From Zychaea mexicana (lineage: Eukaryota; Mucoromycota; Mucoromycetes; Mucorales; Lichtheimiaceae), in NCBI RefSeq assembly GCF_025766255.1, contig NW_026516829.1, positions 1 through 64,000 on the forward strand: a stretch of DNA of 64,000 nucleotides, written 5' to 3'. Positions 25,301-37,048 of this stretch are shown here, one piece after another. The notes under the pieces were generated by a model that had not been told where the DNA came from, searched no databases, and was given only the letters and a program-made list of their open reading frames with translations. A program made the translations under genes and the position numbers. Every line of letters starts with the position of its first letter. The stretch's first letter is position 1.

Positions 25301-28300
25301 CTGCTTTGCCTATAACGGTCCAGGAACTTTTGTCCACAACGAAGCTTTTAATCTTGAACAAGTTCTTGAGAAGGAACTTGAGGTGATTCGCAAAAAAGAG
25401 GAGGAGAAGCGCCGTGAACATGAACAGAGACGTGCTGAGCAGCTGGCAAGCGAAAAGAAACCCGAAAAAGGTACAAATGAAACAGCAATCGTATCACCAC
25501 TGACAGCAACAAAAGCAAACACACCATCCGCTCAAAAGCCATCGCCTCCCGCTCCGGTATTATCACCACAACAACCACGTACATCCACGCCTATATCCAC
25601 CACGACTCCATCAACTCCAGCATCTGTGCCTTCATCATCAGCGCACACACCATCGCCAGCTCCACGTCCTTCGCAACCAATTGGTGCTACTGCATCACCG
25701 ACTGCCGCTCCATCAGCCTCTATACCCAAGGCAGCAGAACGCAAGCCAGAAAGAGAGAAGACTTTTCGCGAAAAATGCGCTACAGTACTTGCAAAGACGA
25801 TGGAAAATCGACATGCATTCGAATTTTTACGGCCAGTGGATCCCATTCGACAGGGAATTCCGCAGTATCTGACCATCATCAAGAAGCCCATCGATCTCGG
25901 AACTATCAAGGGGAAACTAAAAACCAACAAGTATACGAGTGCTCAAGAGTTCGATGAAGATGTGCGGCTGATGTTGAGAAACTGCTTCGCCTTCAATAAA
26001 CCGAATACATACGTGCATGAGGAAGGCCGACAGCTCGAAGAAGTTTACAATCGTGAGTGGGCCAATGTTTTTGGTGGTGCCGTTCGAAAGCCAAGCTCAC
26101 CCGTGGTCACTAAGGAAAAGCCAGCACCAGCACCAGAATCAGTAAAGGCGCCTGTTGTTGCCACTAATGGCGATGTGTCTACTCCAATAACAGCGCGTAC
26201 ACCCCCACACCCACAACAAAGTCCAGTGCAACAGGCTCCTAAAAAGTCGACATCCAAACCAGGAACATCTGCATCTACCAGTGCACAAGCCGTACCCAAG
26301 TCATCCTCTGTTTCTCCAGCCCAGCCCAAGCATCGTAAGCAAGGAGGTTCTCATGGTGCAAACGGCAGCAGTACCGCTAAATCTGCTCATGAACGCCAGA
26401 GGATACGAGATCGCATGGACGACGACAATATCAGACGATGCGACCAAGTTTTGAAAAAGATTTGGAATCATCCAGCATCTCAGCAATTCTATGAACCGGT
26501 CGATGTTGAAGGGCTGAACTTGCCTCAATACTACGATATTGTCAAGCGACCCATGGACTTATCATCCGTGCGACGCAATCTCGAGGGCGAAGAATTTTCG
26601 ACTATCTGGGAATTCGAACGCGACATACGCCAGGTCTTTTGGAACTGCTACTTGTACAACGATCCGAATGCATGGATCACGCAACAAGCCCGCGAACTGG
26701 AGGGTGCGTTTAACAAGGTTTGGTGTGCTGAATTTGGCGATCCCAACAGACTTCAAGGGGAGAATTTGAAGCTCGTGCGTAAGGTTGTGACCAAGCTTAG
26801 TATGCATGATGCTGCAGCTTTCTTCAACGAGCCGGTTGATCTTGACAGCTTGCCTGACTATGGCCGGGTTGTCAAGACCCCCATGGATCTCCGCACAATC
26901 TGGGAAAAGGTCGAATCTGGGAAATACACCAACTTGCCAGATGTGGACTCGGATATTCGACTGGTTTTTACCAACTGTTTTACGTACAACAAGGTCGGCA
27001 CGTTTGCATACGACCAGGGTAAACGATTGGAAAAGTATTACAATAGTAATATTGGTAAAGAGTTACGGCATCGTGTCAAGGAAGCATCACCGGCCGCTCG
27101 TGCCACCACGCCAACGACGACAACCCCTACCCCTTCATCGACGAAACATAACACTGCTACGCCTAAACCACGATCTTCTGCATCGCCAGCTCCAACATCA
27201 GTATCACCAAAGTCATTTACATCCAAACAACAGCAGCATGGCAGTAGCAATAACGCGACTATACCCTCCCCTAAACAAACTAATATCGATAAACGCTCTC
27301 CATCTATTACTATGAAACCTCCACACACCACAACAGCTGCCAAAACGCCAACTATTGAGGCAACAGTACCATCTGCATCAGCTACTCCAACAACAAAAGC
27401 TTCGCCTGCAAAGACACCGAAGCCATCCAAAGAAACGCATAATCATCCAAAAGCAGAAGCACAAGCTGCTAAACACCATCCATCACCGCCCTCAACTCCT
27501 CGAAAGCTTCCAACCGAATTGACAAAGAAGATCACTTCTTTGCTTGGGAAATTGAAAAATCATATTGCTTCAATGGCATTTTTGCAGCCAGTAAGTAATA
27601 TAATATGTCAGACTAAATCTTGCTAGATACTTTGTTCTACAAAGTGGACAAAAAAGGAAGAATTGCCTGGTCCTAAGCCTTCTATTCATCTCAGGTTGAC
27701 CCAGTCGCTCTCGGTGTACCTCATTACCCTGCTATTATTAAAAAGCCCATGGATTTGAGTACAGTGTAAAGTATCTCTCGAAAACGGACTATTGGTGTAG
27801 TGCCATTAGAATCAAGCATCTAACATATCTATATAGTGAGAAAAAGCTCAAGGATGGAGAGTACAAGTCAGTCAAGGACTTTGAAACTGACGTGCGGCTG
27901 ATTTTTACCAACTGTTACACGTTCAACGGTTTTGAACATCCTGTTTCACAGAACGCCATGGTCCTGGAAAAGATTGTCAACAAAGAGGTTCCCGCTTTGC
28001 GAAAAAAGGAACAAGAGCTTTTACAGGCACCTACTAGCGGCGGCGGTGGTAGTAGTAGTAGCAAGGCTTCCAGTGGCGGCGGCGGCGGTGCTTCACAATC
28101 CAAAAAGACGCCTAAAAAGACCATTAAGCAAAGTTCAGCAACCCAAGGACCTACTGCAGCAGCTAAAGCCGAATTACGGAAATACAAGGCTGTTCTGGAT
28201 AAGCTTCAAAGTCATCCGTCGTATTTTGCATTCAGTGCTCCAGTGGACCCGGTGCTCTTGCAGATCCCCACCTACTTTGATGTGATCAAGGTATAGCATC

Positions 28301-29016
28301 TTTTATTAATATTTACTGAGATTTCTTTACTCCCTTTCCATAACACACTGACATATCGATTTATCTACAGAACCCCATGGATCTTGGAACAGCTCGCAAG
28401 AAACTTGAAAAGAACGAGTATCTTGATGCAAGTGCCCTGCTCAAAGATGTACAGCAGGTTTTCATCAACTGCTTTCTGTTCAATCCTGCGGATGATGTTG
28501 TATATGAGATGGGCCGTAAGGTCGAAAGCGAGTTCAACGAGCTGTGTGCTGCCAAGGGTCTGAAGGGTATACCGATTAGCAATCCAGTCAAACCTCCTAT
28601 TCCTACTTCTTTCGATTCACAGTTACAACAGGATCAAGACCCGATGGCGACATATGAGCAGCAGCCAGCATCATTTGGTGAGCCAATGTCGTTTCATCAA
28701 CAGCACGAGCAGCAACAGTTTGGCTATGATTTGCCTTATGATCAGTCCGGTCTTGGTTATGACCAGTCTGTCTCGTTTGAGCAACCAGACTTTACAGCTG
28801 GAATTCCGTTGGAGATTGACCCTATGGGTAGCCATAAACGAGGTTTGGATGATTATGTTGACGGAGGCGATGCACAAGACTATGATTTGGTAAGCTCTCC
28901 ACTTATATTTCGTACCAGTACCATAACACATGACTGGTTCCTAACACTGAACACTATATATTACATAGGATCACTCGGATGAGTTTCTTTTCGGCAAAAA
29001 GCGGAGGGTCATGTAA
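19364..29016 (+). CDS. TAF2: TFIID subunit TAF2 fused to six bromodomains (at least 23 exons)
   Basis: TAF2 is a TFIID subunit that contacts promoter DNA at the initiator. Exon ends (start codon exon missing): 19364-19412, 19508-19580, 19694-19884, 19946-20006, 20117-20271, 20355-20570, 20739-21011, 21115-21230, 21301-21514, 21583-22572, 22664-22783, 22873-23160, 23261-23473, 23582-23649, 23741-24109, 24196-24503, 24580-25042, 25118-25145, 25230-27590, 27695-27765, 27837-28290, 28371-28889, 28969-29016. Phases agree throughout; about 2,549 codons. Residues 1-1235 are TAF2: HERFVLDIDPTRRHIKGSAE, RSWLPCIDRIHDRCTWEMDF, PFIGFAVGPFEM, YPFTDYKLVFVEDA and LARQWFG, where the M1 zinc HExxH is absent as in known TAF2; helical repeats and a Lys/His-rich KHEKH tract follow. 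Residues about 1350-2440 hold six bromodomains. The C-terminus FGKKRRVM looks like a nuclear localisation signal. The intron after 21011 is GC-AG. Confidence 0.93.
24880..28560 (+). other. Six-bromodomain cassette within the TAF2 gene
   Basis: Acetyl-lysine reader modules at about residues 1350-1450, 1573-1675, 1797-1900, 1910-2005, 2162-2270 and 2318-2440 of the partial protein. Each shows the bromodomain helix Z, a ZA loop with P-V-D and K-x-P-(M/I)-D, and the acetyl-lysine-binding Asn: NCFAYN, NCFAFN, NCYLYN, NCFTYN, NCYTFN and NCFLFN, so all six keep the key residue. The Phe before the ZA loop is kept as (A/E/Q)F(L/Y/F/S). Linkers are long, disordered and rich in Pro, Ser, Thr and Ala. 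Domains 1-4 and part of 5 lie largely in one 2.4-kb exon; domains 1, 5 and 6 are split by introns. The six are diverged from each other, so the array is not a recent amplification. Confidence 0.92.
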
Positions 29017-29516
29017 TTGCTTTGATTCGATCATTTCATCTTTTAGTACTTTGTATATATTTGTAAAAACCTTGCAAAACATAATGCATTTTTATCCCCA
29101 TTTTCTCTTGTTCACAATCACTCACTCTCTTGCACACAATTTCATAACTGTATAAAGAACAAAAAACCGTTTCAATTGGTCACATTGTTTTGCTCTTTCG
29201 AAAGATAGATATGTCTTTTATCGTTTATGCTATGACTTTTTGAACTGAGGTATACATGATCCCTTATACGCACCGAGTCTACTAATAAGTATAACATGAA
29301 GGCGCTCAGTTTCTAGCAGTCGGGGGTTGGGGATAGGTAGAGAGTGTGGTTGCTTGTCTAGGTCCCTCGGAAAACTGTCAGTTTTAAGAAGCTGCATTAA
29401 ATTTTATGTACCACATGAGACTGTGGCTTGCGGTCCTGTAGCATGAAAACCACCAATTTCGGCAATCCTCTTTTTATCAACACTCCATTTTTCGCTCTAC
29501 TCGCTTACTCGCTGCT

Positions 29517-29828
29517 ATGCAACCACTTTTTGAGACGAGCTGGGCGTTGCCGTCATCGATTGCACCCCAGAAAAAGACAAACAAAGCAGATAGATCGTCC
29601 GATCAAAATCGCGAATCGAACGGACAGTCGGTTTCTAAACAAGCTGATCAGCTTCAAAATCAAGTTACAAAGCTAAACAAGAACAACAATAAGGGCAATG
29701 ACACCAAGAAACAACTACAGCAGCGAAAGAAGAACAACAAAAAGAGACAACAGCAGGATCAGCAGGGTCAAAATGACAATGACACTACACAGCAGCAACA
29801 GCAACCTCCTGCTAAAAAGGCCAAATTG

Positions 29829-29860
<32 letters not shown>

Positions 29861-31470
29861 CGGCAACAACAAAAAGCAAATTGGCAAGAACGACCCAATG
29901 GAGGAAGACTCGATTCCTTCAGTGCCCAAGCAGCAAAAGCAGAAGCAGAAGGAACAAGTGGGAAAGCAAAAGCAGAGTTCGATTGGTGGCGATGCTGTCC
30001 AGGCAAAGGACGCTGAGGAAACAGATGCAAAGCCGCAAGAGAAGCTGACGAAAAAGCAAAAGAAGATTGCCAATCAACAAGCCAAGGAAGCCGAGACTGC
30101 ATCCAACGTAAAGCCCTCAGTTTCCAAGCAAAATGCTGCCGCTGCTAAAAAGAAGCCGGTCACAGAGGATCAAAAGGCCAAGTTGCAACAGGTATAAAGA
30201 AACAGAAACACTTGCTTTCCATCATCACCATAGGAAAGCCATTGGTTCTAACCTGTCCGTATGTTTTAGCTACTAGCAAAGAAGAACGAATCCAACGACA
30301 GCAGAAAGAGCAAGCAGCAACATCAGAAGCCTGGAAAAAAGCAAACCGAAAAGCCGTCTGGAGCCAACGCGCCTGCTACAACCGCAAAGAGTAACACAGG
30401 GGCCAAATTAACACCTTTGCAGCAAAAGATGAAGGAAAAGCTTTCTGGTGCTCGGTTCCGGTGGTTGAATGAACAACTTTATACCACAAAAGGCGATGAA
30501 TCTTTCAAGCTGTTCAAAGAAAAACCTGAACTCTTTGAAGAAGTACGCAGACATTATTTTTACGTAATTTATGGTGTCTTACAATACATGTTTAGCTTAC
30601 CTTTCTAATAATGTGATCGTAGTACCATGAAGGTTTCCGACACCAAGTAGAGTCATGGCCCGAGAATCCCGTCGATATCTTTGCCAAGCAACTGTCTAAG
30701 CTCCCTGCAGGCACAGTGGTAGCAGATCTTGGATGTGGCGATGCTCAAATTGCACATACTCTGAAAAAGCAAAAGGTGTTAAGTTTCGATATGGTGGCAA
30801 AGAACGACAAGGTAGTCGCCTGTGACATTGCCAATGTAAGTAGAAACAAAAAATTGTGGTTTTCTCGTTTTTCACAAGCAGCATATCTTTGAAAGTGTTA
30901 CTCATACTACTACGATTTTTCAGCTTCCTCTTCCTGATGGATTTGTGGATGTGGCAGTGTTTTCGTTGGCACTTATGGGTACCAACTATCTGGATTTTCT
31001 CAAGGAAGCTAAGCGTGTCCTGAAAGCTGGGTAAGTTGTGATCTGATTAACACTTTTTGGTTAGAGACAGAACTTGTGTGCTTATGGATATTTTGTCTAT
31101 GCAGAGGCGAGCTGAAAATTGCAGAAGTCGTGAGCCGATTTACGGACGTGGATGAATTTATTGCACTATTAGAAGAAATGGGCTTTGAATTCATGGATAA
31201 GGTAGTTAACTCGCAGAATTAATTGGGTCTACGGCATCATATCTAACCGATACTTATGTATAGGATGACTCGAACAAGATGTTTATTATGCTTTACTTTA
31301 CAAAGCAAGAGGTGGACGTGGATCAAGAAATAGACCAGGAGATGTTGGAGGGATTAAGTAAGGCACAGAAGCGAGCCTTGAAAAAGGGTGCAGGTGTTCA
31401 TGTGTCCCAATCTAAATTACAAAAGAAGGCCGAAAAGCTTTTGAAGCCATGTGTATACAAAAAGCGTTAA
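29517..31470 (+). CDS. RRP8: Rrp8-type 25S rRNA methyltransferase (6 exons)
   Basis: Nucleolar SAM-dependent methyltransferase; yeast Rrp8 makes an N1-methyladenosine in 25S rRNA and assists early pre-rRNA cleavage. Exons 29517-30191, 30270-30542, 30623-30835, 30924-31030, 31105-31201, 31264-31470; 523 residues. The N-terminal 270 residues are a disordered Lys/Gln/Asn tail, including an 11-residue Asn run (29830-29861), typical of nucleolar proteins but longer than usual. The catalytic part begins with [20 protein letters not shown], then [23 protein letters not shown] motif [30 protein letters not shown], and [20 protein letters not shown] with [12 protein letters not shown]. The C-terminus is basic ([15 protein letters not shown]). 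The nearest other candidates, METTL-type enzymes, lack this exact block order. Confidence 0.95.
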
Positions 31471-31495
31471 TAAAAGAAGAGCATCTATGTGTTGC

Positions 31496-32724
31496 TTATG
31501 TTTGTTGACGACCGAGCTGTTGAATGAATGATGGATCTGATTGCTCAAACGCAGTTTCACCGGATGAGTCGCGTGCAGATTCGTCACAACCTTGACACAA
31601 TAGCACTTGTGCTGTTTCCAGTTGCTCTGATATGCAAGCTGTATGAGGTGTAAACAAGCCGAAATTGAGCATTCGCAACAGTAAACATTATAAAGCCTTT
31701 GATGCTTCACAAGAATATAAAAGAAATTACCATAGTGCAGCGGGGTTTCTTGTTCGTTTGTCTACTATAAGAGTTAATGGGGTCTTGGATCGTATGAAAT
31801 ATTGCATATAACTTTCAATACCTTTGAGTCAATGTCAGCACCGAGCTCTATTAAAAGTTTAGCCATATCCACATTGCCTCGATCGCAGGCATGATGAAGC
31901 GCTGTAAGACCCTATAGTATAAGGGTAGATTTTTATTAAGCATAAATTCCAACACCATTTGCATAAAGTGTCATATTTCAGTAATTAATGTCTTCCATAC
32001 GTCTTCATCCTTACTGTCCACCAAATCCCTTTGTTTCGAGATGATATGTCGCACACCATCCAAGTTATTCTGTCGCGCATAGCCAAACAGATCGGCGGTA
32101 TCTTCGCTAAAGCAACGCTTTCAGTTAAGCTCGTTCCTGTTGTATAGTATTTTTCTCCAATCTTTCTTCGTCCACTCTTTGATATTGACATTACGTTGCT
32201 TCATCATCATCATAGGCCATTGCGCTTACTGCCACGGCTTTTCCCGTTGATGTTTTATCTTCCTAATGAGTTTCAAGTGGTGTGAGCTTATTTATACCAA
32301 TTTCATGAGTTTTGCTCCTAGCCATCCCAATACCGATTGTTGTTGCACGACCGTGTGGTCGCCTTGTCCAGAGTCGCCTTGACGCAACCAGCCAACTTGA
32401 AAACTTTCCACTGCTTCCACATATGCCTGCTTCGCTTCGTCCATAGACATGCTACGCAGCCCTTGCCAGGCATCCCATTTGGCCCGATTAACAAATTCAA
32501 AAAGATTTGGCCTGGACGTATTGCAGTCGCCTACGGTCGCTTGTTTGAATAGGGCATAAATCTATATAGCGGTTTCTTTAATTCTTCAGTCTCATAAATT
32601 CACAAGCAAACGTAAATCAAGTCTGTCATGCTAAGTTAAACCGTGCCTTTAATTTTTGCTCATTAGTTAATGAGACATCGTGGGTGTTCAAATAGCTGGA
32701 AGCTTGTTCGAAAAGATCGCTCAT
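31496..32724 (-). CDS. Acyl-CoA-binding domain / ankyrin protein, ACBD6-like (7 exons)
   Basis: Binds long-chain acyl-CoA through an N-terminal ACB domain; the C-terminal ankyrin repeats are for protein contacts, as in animal ACBD6. Exons 32724-32647, 32561-32397, 32262-32195, 32106-32001, 31911-31822, 31761-31731, 31638-31496; 226 residues. The ACB signature spans intron 1: LTNEQKLK joined to IYALFKQATVGDCNTSRP, then RAKWDAWQGL and MSMDEAKQAYVEAVESFQ. Two to three ankyrin repeats follow: DLFGYARQNNLDGVRHIIS, GLTALHHACDRGNVDMAKLL and TPLHYACISEQLETAQVLLC. Intron 1 must use a GC donor (AAG/GCACGG) to keep this reading; the following intron has a weak GTTGGC donor. No targeting signal. Convergent with RRP8, only 25 bp between the stop codons. 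Confidence 0.88.
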
Positions 32725-34129
32725 GTCAAATAGGAAACACACGTACACGTAAATCTTTACTGGGCAGCAGATAAAAACCAGTTACTGTTCGTGTAACCTT
32801 TGAGCGCGATCTGGCTCACTAGGCGGATCTCATGCGATAGGACTCGAGGAAAGGTACTTAATTTCCATCCTATCCTCATACATTAGAGTTGCTGATACTG
32901 CTATAATGGAGCAACGGCCAGAAACAGAAGGCTCCTACTACAATCCATACTATAACATTTAAAATTTGCTTGATTTGCACTTGCATACGTAGCACTGCAA
33001 ATCATCAATACAGTAATACATGCGTATAAGCTGTCCAACTTTAGAGAGCAGCGTGTCTTTCTTTACCCAAGATATCGCAAACTGCTTCTTGCCTTCACCT
33101 TTTAGAGAGGTTGGGATAGCATCTCTCCCAATTTAAAGGCCTAGTTACTTTCCACAATCTAAGAATATGTGAGTTAATGCAAGTTTCTACTATACTACCA
33201 CAATTTTCTCCTCTCTTCCATTGTATTAAACAGATGGTTCTGCAGTATCGTCGACGAGGTCACTTCAGCCTCACAGTTTCCAAGTTGAAATCCTCATGGA
33301 GATAAATGAATTTTCTTCTCACACACACATGCCTAAAGGTCCAGGAATATGAACTTTAAACGAGTAAAGTTTTCATTTACTGGAGTCAGACATATCCATG
33401 CCGGCGATTGCATATATGTTTAGATGCGAGTATGCAAGACGTGCAGTCAGTTTCTCGATCATTAGCGATAGCGCAGATGACCCAGGGCGACTCTTCCTTA
33501 ATCGGATCAAACTTGCTGAAGACCATACATCAATTCTGTCCACCCTCATTACAGCACCAACAACGCCGAGAGCACAATCAACAATAACACAAACAACGCC
33601 ATACTTCATCACGCAGTAAACTAGTTTGCCTCAATCTCTCCTGCCTCCTATCTTACATTTATATATATAAACATAAATATAAAGGTCCTCCTCGGAATTT
33701 TTCTACGAGAGCCTAATACTACCTATAACTATTTTCCCCTATTGACTTCAAGGTTTTTTCGTATAATTTTGCCCAAACAGGATCGGACTAAAGCGGATAT
33801 GTCCTATTTAGACGCAGCGTTCACATAGTCATTTTTCTTCCCTTTAATATACTTTGATCTACACGATATCTGGACGATCCACCTGCTCATTTGATGTCCC
33901 TCGCAGCTCCTCATCAGAAGAGGTCATATATGTTTTCATCCAATCAATTTATTAGAAGTATCAACCGTATAATACGCGTTTGCCTAGTTTGTACATCCGC
34001 TTCTACAGGTGTACGATAGCTATGCATATGTGTTTGTGCCTGCACTGCAGTTTCAGTTTTTAACACAGGGACGTTTATTTCACTCAAGTCTTTGTGCCCA
34101 CATTCTTTTTTGTTTCTCATATTTTCGTC
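32725..34129. other. Intergenic, nothing recognised
   Basis: AT-rich region between the divergent ACBD6-like and MFS genes. A 73-codon frame at 33398-33619 has no recognisable features. A TATATATATAAA run near 33660 is the only conspicuous motif, too far (about 460 bp) from the MFS start to be called its TATA box. Confidence 0.4.
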
Positions 34130-36398
34130 ATGACGGAATCGGACAATTTAAAGCAACATCAAAGTACGAGTGAAGCTGTGGAACAAGCTAAGCACGATTC
34201 TGAAGAAATAGCTCCATCACCGTCCAAAACCTCAGAGCTTCCTTCCATTCAGGAAAAAGAAATCTTCTTCAACCCCAGGCAACGGATTTTTATAGTGGCT
34301 ACAGCGGCAGTAACCCAAATGATATCTTCATTACCCATAACTATATTTTATCCTGCTCTTGATGTAATAACAAAGGTATGTGTTTTGCTATCCTTAACAA
34401 ACAGCCGCCATTGTTAACATCATGACTAGTCGCTGGTAATCTGACGCTTAATTAATAACAACTACACCATTACGTCTATTTATTCTCTTTTAGGACCTTC
34501 ATACGACAGCATCCGCAGTCAATTTAGGCGTTTCCGGATATAAACTGATTCAAGCTTTCGCTCCAACATTATGGGGACCACTATCTGACCAGTGGGGCCG
34601 ACGCCCACTTTATATCATAACAATGCCAGTAGCGGCTGCTGCGTGCGCAGGAATTGGGGCCTCCTCAACGGTTTATACTCTCATTGTATTACGAATGCTG
34701 CAAGCTTTTGCTGGAAGTGCTATTCCCGTCACTGGTAATTGATACTATATAATTTAGCGAGCTCTTAAGAAACGAAAAATATTAACCACCATTTCTGATG
34801 AAACACATCTATATAAGGGTCCGGTGTCATTACGGATATATCAACACCTGCAACGTAAATGTCATTTGTATAAGGTCATTTTTCTTTTGCTGCATTAAAT
34901 TTGACTTTAAAAATTACGCCTAAAGGCGAGCCGGGTACAGCTCATACGGTAGTCTCGGGTACAAAATCTCCCTGGTGTCAGGGCCAATACTCGGTGGGAT
35001 TATCACTCAACATCTTTCATGGCGGTATGAAACGACAAACAGAACAAAATGAAGAAACATATGACGCCCGAAAACTAAATTTGATTGAATTTATATATAT
35101 TATTCCATAGCTGGATATTTTGGGTGTTGCCCTGCTTTATTGGATCTGTGTTTCTCATAGTTGTCATGTTTCTCCCAGAAACCCTCCCTGCATTAGCAGG
35201 TAGGGGGTATAACCCAACGCCTCTACAATGGATCCAAAGCAAGATGAGCAACAAGCATCACTATCATGCCATTGAGCTTGTTTCTACCAGTATCACCACT
35301 TTCTCTGCTGAGGATCCGGATGATGCTGTCGCCGTTGCTACAACAAATCGCTTCAGGAAGGTGCCAAGTTTTCATGTCCCGTTCCACAACTTATTGGAGC
35401 CAGATATTCTCGTTGCTATGCTAATCTCGGCCTCGTACTTTGGTGCTAAATCTTGTTACCTCGTCAACATGTCATATTTATTCAGGAGCTATTATCACTT
35501 GAACGTACAAAACACCAGCCTGTGTTTTCTTGCCCAAAGCATCGGGACTGTTGCGAGTGGCTTTATCGTGAGCCCTTTTCTCAACCGGACATTTCGTCGG
35601 GTGGCAAACGACTACTATGGCAGAGATAGCATCAACAGCGGCATTTCTGCAACACAGGTTGATGATGGGAAAGCAGAAAGGGACAATGGATCTTCAATGA
35701 AAAAGTGTAACAAAGTCAATGGGCGAAACCTTCCAGTAGACTTTCCAATTTACAGAGCACGGTTGTTGTATATCTGGTACCATGCCATTAGCGCCCAGAT
35801 ATTGACAGCAATACACGGCTGGATTTTTCTTTTGAACGCGCCCGTGGCTGTTCCACTAGTCCTTCAATTCTTCTGTATGTACTATAAATGGCTTTTTTAA
35901 CGAATAATGCCGCAATATTAGTAATATTCGCACCTTTTTATAGTGAGCATCAACATAGCCTTTGTGAACTCCGGAGTGAGATGTTTGGTTATGGATCTTC
36001 GTCCTGCAAAAGGTGCTTCAACTGCTGCCAGCCTTACTATGGTTCGCCTGCTGTTTTCGTAAGTTTCTACTGTTTCTGATAATGAGTCTGTTCATGATGT
36101 CTACTAAGTGCAGATGATACGCGTTGCAAACAATCACTCTATCAGTATTATAGCTTTGCAGCCTGCATTCTACTTATTTTAAAATTGTATCAAAAAGTTG
36201 CGTGCCATTTTTTTTCTAAACATACTTTTGCTTACTGTTAGTGCCATTGGAACCGCCCTGGTTGATCCTCTTATGACGGCTGTTGGTGTTGGGTGGATGT
36301 ATACCTTATTGGGTGCGTTTCTCACAATTTCAAATATTTTATTACTGATACTATTGAACTACGGCCCAGCATGGCGTTTCAGAAGGGAGCAAATGTAA
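34130..36398 (+). CDS. MFS transporter, DHA1 drug:H+ antiporter type (7 exons)
   Basis: Plasma-membrane or vacuolar major-facilitator transporter of the DHA1 (12-TM) group that includes fungal Qdr/Dtr1-like exporters; substrate unknown. Exons 34130-34375, 34494-34734, 34818-34854, 34926-35024, 35111-35874, 35944-36058, 36242-36398; 552 residues. A Ser/Glu-rich cytosolic N-tail precedes TM1. The loop 2-3 signature is LWGPLSDQWGRRPLYI (G-x-x-x-D-x-x-G-R-R), TM4 holds VLRMLQAFAGS, and TM5 has the antiporter motif-C-like SGPILGGIITQHLSWR. A long central loop (about residues 225-300) separates the two halves, and the last two helices are in SAIGTALVDPLMTAVGVGWM and LLILLNYGPAWRFRREQ. The start ATG at 34130 is preferred to the non-ATG frame opening upstream. 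All splice phases agree. Confidence 0.87.
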
Positions 36399-36862
36399 AT
36401 TTGTGTATATATCTCAATTAAAAAAGTTACTATGCATCCAAAATAAGTTTTCCCTGCGCAGATAGAGACGACTTTTAAACCTTGTAGGGCTTCTAGATAC
36501 TTTCCGTGCAACTTTTACTTTTAAGAAATCCATAATAAAAAACTATGGATGCTTCAAAACTGATTTGACAAAGTATGGGGTATAGGTACAGGTCGATATA
36601 TGTCTGGCTGCTGTACCTGCAGTATATTTGAACCAATTTGTTTCTGTCTATATATGTTCGCTGCTCGTTTGCAAGTGTGTAGGGGCAACATCGATATAAC
36701 CATTGCAGCTTCTAGTGCATAATTCATGATTGTCTGCATCGTCAAAAAACAATGTAAAACACGATGGAGTGTAGTGTTGAATGTATATAACAAAGAATAT
36801 GACGATGGATTGCAATATTGAATGGGCATGAGAAAAAAAAATATAGACTTACCAACCAAGGA

Positions 36863-37048
36863 TCAACGGCCGTACCGCTCAGCATCAGTTACCCGTGGTG
36901 TTATCGCAAGATCGGGTTGCCACTTGCTTATGTTCCTGGTTCCAATAGGGTACTTCAAGCGGAGATGGCAGCTATCAAGAATTAGATGTTGGTTTTGACA
37001 AGCGTTGCCAGCACTAAATAGCGCCAGCAATAACAGCAACAGAAACAT
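36863..37048 (-). CDS. Candidate small secreted protein (61 residues)
   Basis: A single 61-codon ATG frame with a textbook secretion signal: MFLLLLLLALFSAGNA followed by CQNQ, giving a predicted mature peptide of about 45 residues with two cysteines. No family is recognised. The frame is short and may be one exon of a longer gene or chance; the hydrophobic Leu run arises from CTG/TTG repeats. It lies convergent to the MFS gene. No conserved partner or promoter is evident. Confidence 0.3.
   Translation of the reverse strand: MFLLLLLLALFSAGNACQNQHLILDSCHLRLKYPIGTRNISKWQPDLAITPRVTDAERYGR

Noticed and set aside
27038..27430. 130-codon minus-strand frame, hydrophobic V/G/A-rich
   Set aside because: Antisense of the Pro/Thr/Ser-rich linker between bromodomains 4 and 5; composition explained by the plus-strand low complexity.
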